A stretch of 64,000 bases of DNA from Phoebastria nigripes (GCA_035582835.1 JAYKAV010002945.1:280653-344652); one strand, 5' to 3'. Numbered from the stretch's first letter, positions 1 through 13,249 are shown. The notes: generated by a model from the sequence alone, not told the origin. Numbers and translations are program-made.

Positions 1-81
1 ATTTATTAATTATTCTACAAAGATGTGAAAATGCAGGGGGGGGTATTTTGGGTGTACTTATATATTTATATACAAGGCAAA

Positions 82-105
82 GGTTTNTTTTTTTTTTTTT
101 TTTNT
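82..105. repeat. Poly-T run with two Ns
   Basis: A run of T interrupted by N at 87 and 104. The Ns suggest an uncertain homopolymer length in the assembly. Confidence 0.9.
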
Positions 106-1024
106 TACACAGAAATATAAAGGAAAAAATGGTAGGAAGACTGTATTTAGTGGGTGAGGGGCTGTGAAAACAGAAAAACAAATTACGGGATGGTTGAAAT
201 CAATGTTGTTCAGTCAATAGGATAAAATAAGAGATATTTTATAAATAGTTGAGAAGAGTTTGCACAAGCATAAAAGAAATTATACACTAGAATGCAACAC
301 TTGGGAGATGTTCAAGTTCTTATCACATTTTAGGGTTCATTTCTTTATATAATCATCTGAAGTGAAATTTCAGGTACTCACTCTATAGTGCTTGAAGTTG
401 TAAAAACACTCAACTCTCCCCTGCCTACTCATCCTGTTATTTTTGTGGGCTCCATACAAAAGATACACTTATACTGGGATGATTGTAGTAAATTTTCCAC
501 AGAAAAGTTATAAAAATGTGCTCTGCGTTGTGTGCTAGATATTCATGTTACTAATGTTAACTCATGTTAACGCTAAATGTTTTTTAGGTTTAGACTTAAA
601 AATGCATCTCTAAATAAGAGTTTAAGTGTTATGGAAATTATAATTTACAAGCTTGATGGTGAGTTGTCTTCACTCAGTGAACTTAATGTTCCTCTGTTCC
701 TGGCCAGACAGTGTCTCCATAAAGCAGTAGAAATGGTGCAACTCTGACAGAAAGCACCACAAAGTAATGAGAAGTTTGCATCACAATATTGAATATAATG
801 TTGCCCAAGAAGCCCAGAACAGAAAAAAAGTGTAGCATGATTTTAATAGGTATGTCATTTTAAATAAAACCTTCTAGATGTCAGCATAACAAATATCTTG
901 ACCTAAACTTGCATGATCAGTTTCAGTTTTTCCTACAGAAATTGAAATTTCTTGCCAGTTTATGCTTTGCAGAATATATCGCTAGGTCAAGACTGGAAAC
1001 AAAACCACATTCCTCTATACGTAC

Positions 1025-1039
1025 GTGTGTGTGTGTGTG
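1025..1039. repeat. (GT)n microsatellite
   Basis: Seven GT units in TACGTGTGTG...TGCACATG context. Confidence 0.9.
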
Positions 1040-1928
1040 CACATGCATTAATGTAGAGCAATCCAAAGTATCTGTTTAATTCAACTATTTTCCTGGTGGT
1101 AGAGTGATCATGACAGTTAGCTGGGTTGCACATACGATTAGCATCCCTGCAAAATTACCTTCTGTAAAATATGCAGGAAAATACAAATTACTTTTGAAAT
1201 AAGAACAAACAGGAAAAAAAGATTAAAAAAAAAATGTAATAATAACAAAAAAGCCTGGCAAAACTTCTAAATAGTTGATCTTCTTTAAACTGAAATGCTT
1301 TTTTTCCCGTGGTTTGTTTTTATTTTTCTTTAAAAGGGGTACTTGATGTCCTTGAATTTACCTTCTGTCCACCACCTTGTTTCTAATCCTCTAAAACCTT
1401 TAATGGAATCCTTGATAATTTTAAGTTACTAAACATTTCTGTAGGTTTATAATTTCTACTACTTTTGGGGTGATTGTGTAATCAAATAGTTGTCATATAA
1501 TTGGGATCAAAATGTATAATCCCAGAAATGTTGACAGTCATGTAAAATTCTCTGAATTTAATTGAAGTGGTTAGAAGGAATGATATTTTAAAGGAGTGCT
1601 GTGATAGAAAGGGGATTTGGGCTACACTTACACTTATTTTTATACTTAGCTGAACTGTTAAACTCTTAGATTTTTTGTTCAAGGAGAAAAAGAAATTTAT
1701 GGCAACACAAAAAAAGGGCAGGCAAAAATGCAATGTAATTTTGAAGCTGCATCTGCAGATCAGTGAAAGGCTTCAATTCTTCTGTGGATTTCCTAGGAGT
1801 ACAGAGGGTAAAAACGTTTTTTTTTTAAATTGGGTATGAAACCAAACCTTAGCTAATACTTGGTATTTAGAGTCACTAGTTTTAACTAAATCAAGACATT
1901 TGAAGACCTTAAACTTGAAAGTTATTGC

Positions 1929-1964
1929 TAAAATCATGCACAGTGAAGCATGTGCATGATTTTA
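1929..1964. repeat. Perfect 14-bp inverted repeat with 8-bp loop
   Basis: TAAAATCATGCACA (1929-1942), loop GTGAAGCA, then TGTGCATGATTTTA (1951-1964). Every base of the arms pairs. It could form a hairpin in RNA or a cruciform, or be a double site for a dimeric factor. Too short for a clear microRNA precursor. Confidence 0.9.
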
Positions 1965-4052
1965 TGTAATGCCCAAATCACTTTGCTTACAGGAATGCAG
2001 AAATTGATATTACTTCCTGGTGTGAGAATAAAAGATGTTCAGAGGAAATGTTTAATTTGGTAACAGGCTCTGAACTCTTAGCAGATCCATCTACAGGTTT
2101 TTTTTACAGTTCAGGAACAATTTTTACAATTTATAGAATGCGCAAATTAAAAAGGTATCATGTACAACAGCCCTCAAAACTGTAGTGGTGTGCTTGTTGC
2201 TTTTATAAATGTCTGTTATCGTGGTTAAGGTTGCCGGATTAGTATCAGCCACCAGTTCTCCCTCCCACTTAAATCTGATGTGTTCAATTAGCTGTTTTTT
2301 TTTTACTTTCCTCCATTTGGATCAGGTCATCTAACATTCTGACTACCTCTTAAATATCCTGAAAGCTGGGGAATTGCAGGTTATTGGTATTTCTTGCAGA
2401 ATAAGACCATATTTTGTACCTGAAGAGCGAGGATTGAAAATGACAGAAAGCAAAACTTTTTGGCTGACCTGTTATAGAAGATACCTGATTAGGTGTCTGC
2501 TAATAAAAGGCTTTTAGAAGTTTTGAAAAAGTGATGTTTATTTTGGCTAATCTAAATTTCTGTAGCTGCACCGTACATGGTAAATTGGAAAACAACATAA
2601 TGTTTCAGTAGCAAACACGTTAACCCTTTTTCATATATGTCAATAGTCTCCGTTGTCCTCCCATCTCCATAGCCAGAAACACATATCAAAATTCAGCCTG
2701 CAGTTATGACACTGAATATGTATGACATGGTAGAACACAAAATTAAATATAATTCAGCACTGGACAGCACTTTTGGAAAGATGAGTGAGTCAGGTTAAAA
2801 CTGCTTCATTTCTATGTTTGGCTGCAGCATTTATTTACATTAATTTTCCAGAAATGAAAGTCAATGTGGTGGTGATGATGATAATATTTCCTATTTTACC
2901 TAGTGATACAGGAAAGTGACAGCATGAATGTGGCTATAAACAGAACTATCACTTCTTCTCCCCGTAAGAACCAATTAGACCATAACAGATTTCTTTTCAT
3001 AATAAGTAACCTGTAGCCTTCAATCTTCTGTTCATGATTAAAAAAAAAAAAAATCAAGTAAATTAGAAGTGTTCTGCCATTTAAAATACTGGGACTTTTA
3101 AAATAGAAAATAGAAATAACTCTGACTCTCATGAAGAAAAATAAATATATTGCAATCATTTCTAAGCCTCTGATGTTCTGGAATTCATGCTGTGAATCTA
3201 AACGATGAAATTCATTAGTCTCAACATTGTATATTCATCACTGAAAAATTCAGAAAAAAAACAAATGCTACATGATTATGTCCTGTTTATACATGCAAGC
3301 TGTCACCATCATATACAGAACCCTGTGAAGATGCTTTCCAGTAAATGTTTGAAGGGTGGGGTTAGATAGTCGTCAGAGCCATTTAGAAAAATTGTCCTTG
3401 TACAGCTGATATGCTGTGGAGGATGTACTGAATTAATAAATAATCTAGCCTATGAATATCAAACTAATAAATGTTTGTACAGGATGATTATATATTCAGA
3501 TACATGTGTTGGTTGAATGGCATAACTATACAGTTATAAACTCGCTGCTCGTGTCTTGGAAAAACAAAGGCTTGTGTGTGGTTTTTTTGACCTGAATATA
3601 AAGTGAAGTTCACAAGTAACTAGTTTAACAAGTTACACAACATTTTGGTAATACCTTCTACAGCAGTTGAAAAAAAAATATTGATAAATTACATTTTTAA
3701 TCTTGTCATTCTCAAATGTGAAATCATAAAAGTAAACTTGTCCAGGATCTCAACTGCAGTAAGTTAGTAGCTCCATTGAAGTCAGTGTAATATTAATGTA
3801 CAACAGCTATGAATCTGTGGTCTGGAGTTTTACTTAGCATGGATTTCGCAGGTCAGGTACCTGTGGTCAGGTACACACAGTTGGGTGGTGATGGGCCTCA
3901 CTGTCAAAGGCAGGTATTGGACGGTACCGCGGGTGTAGGCAATGTTTACAACAGGTACAGTGTATACTTGAGAAGGCAAAGACCACCACCTTACCCCTCC
4001 CACCCACTGCAGTGATTCACATCTCCTGCAAAGAATGCACATGTGTAAGAGT

Positions 4053-4077
4053 ATACATACATACATACATATATATG
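4053..4077. repeat. (TACA)n / (TA)n microsatellite
   Basis: ATACATACATACATACAT followed by ATATATG. Confidence 0.9.
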
Positions 4078-6277
4078 TTACCTAAATGTAAACACATAGA
4101 TTTGCATTATCTTATATATAAAAAGTCTTTTCTTCTTAAATTGCCGTAATCTTTTAATATTACAATGCAAGCACAACAAGTATTTAACAAAGGACCTTTA
4201 AGAAAAACGTTCCTGTTGTTTCCTGCCAATGGTGTGTTTGTCACTTGAAACATATTGATTACTCTCAAAAAATTGTCACTGGGGTGGGGTAGGGAACCTG
4301 ATTGTGCAAAAACTGCTTTTTGTGGAACTAAGCTTGATCTACAGAGACCCTGGGTAATTTTTTGCTTTCTCATATGCTGTCATGGAATTGGCCAATATTC
4401 AGATACATTTAACCTGTTCTTAACGATTTATTCTGTTATGATCAGATATACAAATTACTGTAAGGGTTGGTAATGTTTTATAAGCAATTACATTACAGGC
4501 AAGTCAAGTGACTTCCACTAGATGGAACCAGATTGGCTCCTGCATGCTTCTGTATCAATATAACGTATTTATGCTACTGTAGGAAACCATGTCATGTGAA
4601 CCGCATTGGACATATATCAAGCTACTCATTAATAATAGATGGCCGTTCCTTCCATGGCTTTAGCCTTCTGCAAGAGTAATTGGGGAAAATAACTTGTCTA
4701 GTTTTAACTTGGAACGAGACAGATTCATAAATGGAATATAAAATGTGGTAGAAGCAGCACAGCAATGATCATGTCTTATAGCAGCCAAAGTTTTGTTTTG
4801 CCACAGTTACTAATGTCAGTGCTTTGACGGAGACATATCTGAGTTCCCTTCCCATTGTGTAGATTAAATAGCTAGTATATGCTTCGTGTGACAATAGTTG
4901 CAGGCTTCTCGGCGATTTCTGGTTGCTACAGTCTAAAGAAAAAGAGTATCCCACAACTTCACATCAGAAAGGCTCCAAAACCAAACAACAACAAAAATAT
5001 TTTCGACCATGAAAAGTTAACAAGAATCAACAAATACAATGCATTTATATACGGAAAGACAGAAACTTTAGACCAAGCTCAGCCTTGTTGTTATAACTCA
5101 GTAATGAGCTGGTCCCACTGAATTAGCCTGTAAATAAATAAATGATATCCAGCTTAGTTTCTTACACATTATTTTGTAAACTTCATCTTTAGGGTTGTGT
5201 AAATACCCGTGGTATCATATGGCTGATAGTGATAGGTACAGCTTCATCCAGCTAGTGTAATAAATCAATCAGTACTTTAAAATGGGTGCATTCTTTTCTA
5301 TTTGATATGACATTATAATTGTTCCCAATCTGTGAAAAATAATTCTGACTGAGCACTAACATTGTAATTAGAGCCTGGTTTTTCTTTCTCTTAAATTGAA
5401 AAATAAGAGTGTTTGCCCCACAGTTTTGCTTGCTTGGAACATCAGTACAGAGATATGGAGTGAATTGTTGTTGTATTGTCACGATATTAAAATAAAAGAG
5501 GTTTTCCAGAACATGTGAATGACCTACCCTTTTCTTAACGACTGTGCTGCATATTAGTTTATTACAGAATTAACAGAAATGCTATCGCCTGAAGAAATCA
5601 GAGACATTTTCTGAAATAACTGTGATGTATTATTAATTAAGTAACTGGATATGCCTGGGCTTGTCTCCAAACTCTGAGAGTGCCCAAGGAAAGAGAGCTA
5701 GTATCACTGCTGGAATTAACCTGGGACCCACCACAACTGAGTTCTGGTCACCAAAAGAGCCCCTTAGTGTTTATAGCAGGAAGTTAGAGCAAATGGAAGA
5801 CTGAAAACTGCATTCTCAATAGCATAAGCATCTGGTAACTTGTGGGGCTCAGGCAGCAGCCCCAGACAGTGATTAGAAACTGTGCTAACAAACACTGAAT
5901 TGGGAGCCAAAGCTTGTTTGTCTCAGTGGACAAATTTACTTGTACAACTATTAAGTGTTATTATTAAAGTTCTATTAAACCCAAGTAAAAAAGATAACTT
6001 AAAATCTGAGGGGAAAAAAGAACCTTTGCCTTAGGTTCCTCTGAATTAATTTATTGCAGCTGTAGGTCCTCAATTTTGACATATTGTAAAATCACATCTG
6101 AGACATGACACTGTGAGATAAGGTAGTATTTCAATGACACAGAATGTATCAAAATGGCTTTTCCTGCACCAGTGCTGATATTGGTGAAATGTTTGACAAC
6201 TCTATCATTTTGAAAGTCAGTTGATTTCAGTTTAACTGAGATTTCTAAATTTTTGAGTTGATAAAAAATGTCCTGTG

Positions 6278-6294
6278 TTTTTTTTTTTTTTTTT
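6278..6294. repeat. Poly-T run
   Basis: Seventeen T in a row. Confidence 0.9.
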
Positions 6295-7213
6295 AAATCT
6301 GAAAATGTTCAGTATTCAAAATCAAAACTGCCTGTGGGAATAGGTATGCCACATTTATCAGGATAGAATATTTGGATCAGAACCAAAAGTACTGAAGAGG
6401 AAAAGAGAAAACAAGCAAAACCTTCTCCTTCTGCAAACACAGTCTTTACTAGAGGCTAAACCAGCCAGATGGACTGTGGTACAGTGTAGTTCAAGTCTCT
6501 ACTGCAAGAAGTATTTCAGTATTTCTTCAAGGTAGGATAACCCTAAGTGGGACAGAATAGCCAATGGATGGGTAATGAGGAGATCTGCTTCATTATGAGA
6601 GGGCACAGATTGTATCTTTAATTGGAAGTAGGACAGGGAATTAAATTTTGGTACATTCATACAAAAGATTTAACTAAGTCCTGAGCTATGCTAAGGCTGA
6701 TGTATCTCTCTGACATATTTTTCATACAATACTTCTAAAGTGTCCTTGAATTTCCTATTACAGAATGAGAAAACCTGTGAAATACCCAAAATTTTCACAT
6801 GGTAGCAAAATACCTTCCCACTATATCTGAAACAACTTCAGCAATCCTTTGCAATCAGTGGATTGCAGTAGATGAAGCCAGGTAGCTGGCCAGGCATGAT
6901 TCAGATCAGATTCTTCTGTGATTTAAGTTGTCAGTTCAATTGACAGTTTCAAGATTTTGTACATGTTTTTCGCTTTCTGTTCCCCTGTTTAGAACAGATA
7001 CATTTATAGGATGCTTTGCCAAATCTAGAGAGATGAAGCCATATGTTTTTATTTACGTTTTTGGGAATTTTTCAATCTGAGCAGGCATTCCTCTAATTCA
7101 ATCTGTCATTCCAGGCTCTTTTCACTGTATCCTTCCTTCAAACCTCACAAGCTATATACCACAGCTTTCAGCTGTGTGAAGGGTTTGTCGTACTGGACCG
7201 AAATGGTAGCTAC

Positions 7214-7242
7214 TTGTGAACTATGTTGTGAACAGTTCACAA
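7214..7242. repeat. Three TTGTGAAC octamers, two of them forming a 17-bp palindrome
   Basis: TTGTGAAC at 7214-7221 and 7226-7233, and its inverse GTTCACAA at 7235-7242, one base from the second copy. The palindrome is perfect. Confidence 0.85.
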
Positions 7243-10029
7243 TATAAACAGTTTCAGGAATATTTTTAATATAAAGTTCCCTATGACGATGCCAAATTTG
7301 TTGACATGCAAAATTTGAAGAATAACCACAGCAATTAAAAATATGCAACTTGATATGCAACTGTGTAAAATTTCATGTTGCAATTCTCCTGATATTTCTG
7401 CACTGTTAGGAGAGTAACTCTAGGCCTAAGTGCTATCTGATCCTTAGCTTTGGATACAAAAATACATCTTCAATTACTTGTATGATATATTGACTATACA
7501 GTACAGTTCATTAACACTTTCTTGAATATTAATACCATGACCAATATATCACAGGTCTGAAACTACTTACTCTTTGTTAAGAACTATTTTTTCATTTACT
7601 GAAGTTGCATATGGCTTTATAGTAATTATCTTAGAAATATCCCTTGCAGTTTTAAGGGGCATGATCTCGTTGTGAGGAATTGCACTTCTGACTTTGTCTT
7701 GAGTTTTTGTCAGACATGTTGAAATACCAGAGTCATATTGAGACTATAACAAAAATGGTGGTGTAAATGCCTTATCTTCTTTACTTAGGAGTTTTCTGCT
7801 GTTCTGGTGCAGTGACCATGTAATGCAAAATCTTTTCAGACCAGGAGAGATATATAAAATAGTTCCATTAGAGTCTTTTCATCATCTTCATTCTTCTACA
7901 AGTAGTGAAAACTTAGCTTGCTATCTGTCTCCTTTCTGGCCTTTTAGAGAATATCAGAGTATGTGTGGTTAGAAAGAACAGAAGAAAACAAAGTTTATTT
8001 TCGCTCACACTTGTTTGGAAGCCTTTTCTAATGGAAAAATCCAGGCTGTGTACAATTTTCATCTGTAAAGGTAATACGAAGTACTTTCTACTTTAAAATT
8101 ATAGTGCCAAACAGCCGTAATCCTCTAATGTAAAAATAATCCTATCATTAGGTTTAAAAATCTTAGAAACATGAGAAATCATCAAACCAAAATAAGGATA
8201 AATGGCAGCCTTGTTTCCAAAAGTTACTCTGTCAGTCTTAACCTAACTCTTTGTATCCATCCCTTCATTGCCAACAGAATCAGGCAATTGGCAATTAGGT
8301 CCTCTGGCCAAATGATGGTGAGAGTGGTGCAGAACTTCAACCATCAAAACTATATTGTGGAAGTTTGGTTTCCTCCTTGTAATTAGTCATGTCTTATGTA
8401 AGCGGTTGGATTTCAGCAGCTTAAAAATGGACATCTTTTTATGCTTCATTTGGTTGTTGCTAACTGGAATGACACAAAGTTGCAGAGTTTAAAAATACAT
8501 ACTAGACAACTGAGACCTCGTCTGGTCTGTTTCTTTTACATAAGGACTAGATTTTTTCACAGAATAGTCTAGACAGTGGCAGAATGAAGTGAGGCAACAG
8601 CCCACACACAATTTGGGGAGCAAATGCTTAAACAGGTTTCTGAGTTCTTCTCCCACCCGGAGATTTTGATAGGGAAAAGACTAAAAAATTCAGAAGCATC
8701 TTGAGTCCCTCTGAGCACAGGGTAGGATAGGGACAAAAGTCAGCAAGTGTTCAATACTATTATTCTGACCTTTGATAGTAAGGGCACAGTTTTGTGGACG
8801 CAGGGTGGATCATAGGGAAAAGGGAACAAGGAGAGAGCTGGTTGTCAGTCCCTGCAAGTCAGTCCTGGAGAAGAAGCAGCAATTTGTCATGAAACCCTGA
8901 TAGGGAAGGATGTTCTCATAGACACAGAGTAAGGATCAGTAGCCTTCATGAAAGGAGGAGGGAAATGGCCAGCCGGGGTGAAAATAATCTGTAAACAGCA
9001 CAGTATCGGCCCTTATCAAGGACAAATCATTTCCAGCCCAGCAGGGAAGAAAGAAATTCAGAATCTGCTGGACCAGGCAGCGAACTGTCCAACAGAGAAG
9101 TCATCGTACTCATTGTTTAACTCAAAGTCGACTTCAAGATCATCAGAGCACATGTCTTAGACTGAAGACGATGACTAGTGAGTTCCTAGGATGGTTTTTT
9201 TTCTGTGGTAAATAGGATACACACTAACATTTTAGCATCAACAAATGAAAAAAAAAAAATGTGGGCTAACCCCATTGATTTTGAGTTGCAAGACAGAAAA
9301 ACATGCAGATCTCTCAGGTGTTGTTTTGCTTTATTTTTCTGCAAGGTGGGGTATGTATATATACCATGTTGGGCCAGCAGTAAGTATTTTTAGACACACC
9401 TATGCAGTGCAGCTTTTGAATGGACTGCCCTCTAGTTATCAAAATATTCCTCAATAGTTTACAGTATTGTTCTTATGACCAAAGCTTTTGAAAATGTGAG
9501 GATGTAATTTGCCAGAGGAAATTATATATAATTCAAAATTATATACTGCGTGACACCAAGGAACAGCGTGATTTTAGAAAGGAAACTTCCAAAAATTTTG
9601 TGCCTGCAGTGTATACGATCAGCCAGTTGCCCTTCCATAATGTAAAGACACGTAGGGTAAGTCCGCGCTGCATAGGACAGTGCTAGGTTAGAGCTCGCCG
9701 AGAGCTCAGCTCAAGGCCAGGTGCACACACATGCATGGTAGAGTGCAGCTGTGGGGAGACCTGTCATGCCTGGTCTGCCTCCACGTCTTCATGGAAAATC
9801 CTCTACAACCCCTGAAAATGTACCCTTGTGATACAAACATTTCCCTGAGATCATTTGGAATTTATTAAATTAATTTTAAGTGTTTGATAAGTATNATTCC
9901 AAACACAAGAAGAGAATAAACAGGCAGTTATGAGTGAAAAAGCTGGGTTAATCTGGAATATGAAGTTTTCTTTATTTCATCTCAGGCTTTTAGCATTCAA
10001 CATAAGAGGAAGTTACTGATATATTGCTG

Positions 10030-10400
10030 ATAGGGATATACAGTAATGGACTCAACAGAATAATTTTTCTAGTGGAGCTCCTCAGGCACCAATTTTTGTG
10101 CTCTTCTTATTTAATATTTCCATTAATAACCATGGCATGATTATTAGGGATGTACTGACATCACAAAATTGGTAGGCTTTATTAATCTGGAGAATGTTTT
10201 GGATCTACTATAGGGAAAACTGTACAGATGGACATAAGGACAGCAATAGAAATAGGGTGAAATTCTGTAATACAAATTTCACAGTGTATACTTGTGGATT
10301 AATGACTGAACTCCTGTAATGTGGGAGCTTAGCTGTGGAAAATGACAAGGAGAAGGATCAACAGAAAGTGGTCACTGGGTAACTATCGATCATCAGATCT
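10030..10400 (+). mobile_element. Ancient CR1-like reverse-transcriptase remnant
   Basis: AGTGGAGCTCCTCAGGCACC followed by TTATTTAATATTTCCATTAA matches the order of the CR1 SGVPQG and LFNIFIN blocks, then ACATCACAAAATTGGTAGG corresponds to the DDTKLGG block. No frame is open. It is much more diverged than the two other CR1 copies, and its limits are approximate. A possible earlier piece (AACAGCGTGATTTTAGAAAG) lies at about 9563-9582. Confidence 0.65.
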
Positions 10401-10414
10401 CAGTATTTCCATTC

Positions 10415-10437
10415 TTTTTTTTTCTTTTTTTTTTTTT
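10415..10437. repeat. T-rich run
   Basis: T9-C-T13; follows the ancient CR1 remnant. Confidence 0.9.
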
Positions 10438-10944
10438 AGTTTTCGGGTGAGATTCCCGATGAGATTTAAAATACATTCTCAGTATTGACTGATGTCAATA
10501 AGGACCCCCCTGCAGGACTACTAATAAATGCTGCAGTATTTATGGCAGTTTCCTGTGATCTGTGAGATAGAGATTCAAGCACACTGCTGCTGAGGTAGAG
10601 AAATCCCCCCACTTTGGTGAGGAGTAGGTTTGTGCCTGGGTGTGCCTGTGTGTAAAACACTAAAATAAAAAGATATGATGGGGTATCATGAACCCCAGAC
10701 TTCATGAACTTCCCCCTCAGGAAAGAGAAGCAGGTCTACTTTGTGTAAGTAATTAAATACTCACTGGTCCTAAAAAGGAAGAGTGTGTCTCCTTAGCCTG
10801 GTGATGGGCCAAAGAGGAAAACCGGCTTGGACAGTCAATCCAGTGGATGGTTCTTAACAATTGTGAATAGCACCTTCAGCCTTCGAATATTTCCCTTCTG
10901 GTTTCATTAATGCTCAAAATGTAAATAATATATGTTCTTAGGGG

Positions 10945-10993
10945 TTTTGTTTTCTTTTGTTTTGTTTTATTACTAGTATTATTATTATTATTT
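10945..10993. repeat. T-rich and (ATT)n simple repeat
   Basis: TTTTGTTTTCTTTTGTTTTG and then ATTATTATTATTATTT. Confidence 0.85.
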
Positions 10994-11499
10994 ACAAAAA
11001 GGCCAGGTTAGAGTATTTGAAACAATTTTTTGCTGTTTATTATCTTTTTGATTTGGTCAAAGAGCCAAAAAAGAAATAAATTTAACCTAACTTTACCAGC
11101 AAGCTCGGTATATAAAAATCCATAATTATAGGTGACATACTTTGAATCCACCTTTTCCTTCCATATTTTTATGCTGTTTATTTGAAAGGAGATTTATATT
11201 GAAAAAAATCCAGTCATTTTCCTTGCACACTCATTCTTTCAAATCTCTATTGGTCTATGGGTTTTGTGTTTTGAAGAGGATAACTGAGATCAGAAACCCA
11301 AAAAACAGCCAACAGCAGCATTTATGCATGTCATTTGAACTAATGAATTTCTCCATTAATCTTATATTTTAGATGGCAGCTTTGGCACTTTTATTTATTT
11401 CATGTAGCAACTGAAATGCAGAGCCCCTGTGAGTCTGATCTGACAACCTTCACCACAAAGGCAGAGCTCCTGTTGTTAGACAACTGGACTTAATGATCA

Positions 11500-11760
11500 C
11501 AGCAAGCAGGATTGAAATTTTATTGGTCTGCTTCTGTGTGACTGTGACAGTGTTGACACTAAATCAAATTCAATTAGCAAGGGCTTGCTAATGAGTTATA
11601 CTGCTTTGCAAAGTAGAAAGGACAAAGCACTTTGCAATCTCCAGCCTGCAGACTGGTTACTCTCACTGTTAACGGAGCAATAGCTTAAGGAACCAATGCA
11701 GGATTTTCTCCCTAGATTAATGTTAAAGAATGCTTTGCTAATGAATCCCTGAACAAATGT
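11500..11760. promoter_or_regulatory. Candidate conserved regulatory element, intron 1
   Basis: The stretch is rich in homeodomain cores (AATTAG, CTAAT, TTAATG) and holds the palindrome at 11573-11592. CTTTGCAAAG lies near 11603-11612 and GCTTTGCTAATGAATC near 11731. Its texture resembles deeply conserved non-coding elements of developmental genes. No alignment was possible, so this is a reading by eye. Confidence 0.3.
11573..11592. repeat. Palindrome ATTAGCAAG-GG-CTTGCTAAT
   Basis: Two perfect 9-bp arms with a 2-bp spacer. Each arm carries an ATTAG/CTAAT homeodomain-type core. It lies in a stretch (11.50-11.76 kb) that looks like conserved regulatory DNA. Confidence 0.9.
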
Positions 11761-11839
11761 GCTGTGTGTTACTGGAGAGGGGGGTGGCAGGAGAGAAAAT
11801 ACAAGCAGCTTTTTTGTCCTCAAGTGCTCTTGAAGTGAT

Positions 11840-12310
11840 TTGTAAAACCACTGTGGAGCATAGAGAGCAGTGGAAGCTGCATCAGCAGGTGACAACATGG
11901 CTGAACAGAGTATTGCATGGGGAAATGTGCCCTGTGATCTACCAGACCTAACGCTACTGCCCCTCGTGCAGTGCTGGTGGGTATTGCACATCTCAGGAGT
12001 ATGCAGCAGGCAGCTGCCCGTGTGCTTAGTCCTGCGGCGGGCTGCATCGCTGGCTGCACCCAGCAGAGCACTTAAGGCAGCCCCGAAGGCTGAGGGCATG
12101 TGCCGTGAAGCCTCGGGGACTAGGAGCCTTCTAATGAAAAACCACGTGTAGGTGCTTGGCCAAGGCTGCAACACTGAGCGTCTGGTAAGGCTGTGCTCTG
12201 TCAAGTGAGCAGTTAAACATGGCTTTCCTTACGCAGCACCCACCAGGGTGAGGTGGAAGATGTGTGCTGTATGCCACAGGGGCTGCTGGACCCCTGGCTG
12301 CCTTCATCTG
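11840..12310. other. GC-rich patch in intron 1 with overlapping open frames
   Basis: GC content rises clearly above the flanks and CpGs appear (CTGCGGCGGGC, GCATCGCTGG, GCCTCGGGG). A 202-residue frame is open on the - strand (11596-12204), with others overlapping in three more frames. No domain, signal or splice context is seen. Long frames on both strands at once are what few stop codons in GC-rich DNA give, so I do not call a gene. Confidence 0.5.
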
Positions 12311-12637
12311 TGTTCCACTTACTGTTCGCCTCGTAAACCTGTCTGTGCAAGTGAGGTATCTTTTGAGTAAAGAGCATGTAAAAATCTATTTCATAATACA
12401 TGAATGAGGTGGTCCCCATTTAAATTACAGTATAGCAATAACAGTAATAATTTCCCATTTAAGGTCTGCTGACAAGTCCAGCGCTGAATTCTTGAGCAAG
12501 TTATATATGTGTCATTCAAACTGAATTGTGTCCTTCATAGTCCTCTATCAATATATCAATATTAACTTACAGTGATATTTTAATTTAATGTTTTGAAATA
12601 TTTGAATTCCTAGTGGATGTGACATCTCTCTTTGGTT

Positions 12638-12650
12638 TACACACACACAC
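12638..12650. repeat. (CA)n microsatellite
   Basis: Short ACACACACACAC run. Confidence 0.85.
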
Positions 12651-13249
12651 TTTACATTAATGCATATAAAATCAGTGTTACATACTGATATCTTATGACT
12701 CCAATCTCAACTGATGATAGCTTTGTAAAATTCAAATAATTTGGACCCATGTTTTTCCCCAAAACTGATGATCTCCCTCTCAATAAATGTTCCTGGAAAA
12801 TTTTAACTGAAATATTTCAGCTACTTCCAGAATGAAGGTTTGAGGACAGTACTTCTTGTTGTCCAACCTGAAGCCATGACCAAAACTAAACTGTGTATTA
12901 CTGTATAACCAAGCTCTTCAAATTTGCTCTGGTTTGCCTCTGAGCATACATTCATATTCCTGTCATGTTAGCAAGTGTGCATAACACATGGTTTATGGTA
13001 GCTTATAGGGGATTCCGAAGTAAATCTGGAACCAAATCCAGTAATTTATTATTTCAGTCTTCTCCACTGACATTTTCTTCTAAGTCAAAGCCATTCAAGA
13101 CACTCATGCCCCCATGCTGCAGTTCACCATGTCCTGACTTTGCTTTGTGGGGACTATCGTGTACACTGAGTCATCCAAATCATCAGACATATTAACACAA
13201 GGCAAGGGCAAGAAAATGTAAGCCCTTTAGCATCATCTTTTGGAGCAAA

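Larger units (their letters stand above)
1..9500. other. AT-rich intron 1 sequence without genes
   Basis: It holds a poly-T run with two Ns (82-105), a (GT)n run (1025-1039), a (TACA)n run (4053-4077), a T17 run (6278-6294), a perfect 14-bp inverted repeat (1929-1964) and three TTGTGAAC octamers (7214-7242). Short open frames look random: no domain, no splice context. Confidence 0.7.

Noticed and set aside
11596..12204. 202-residue - strand open frame as a gene
   Set aside because: No known domain, overlapping frames on both strands, GC-rich context with few stops, and no splice or promoter evidence.
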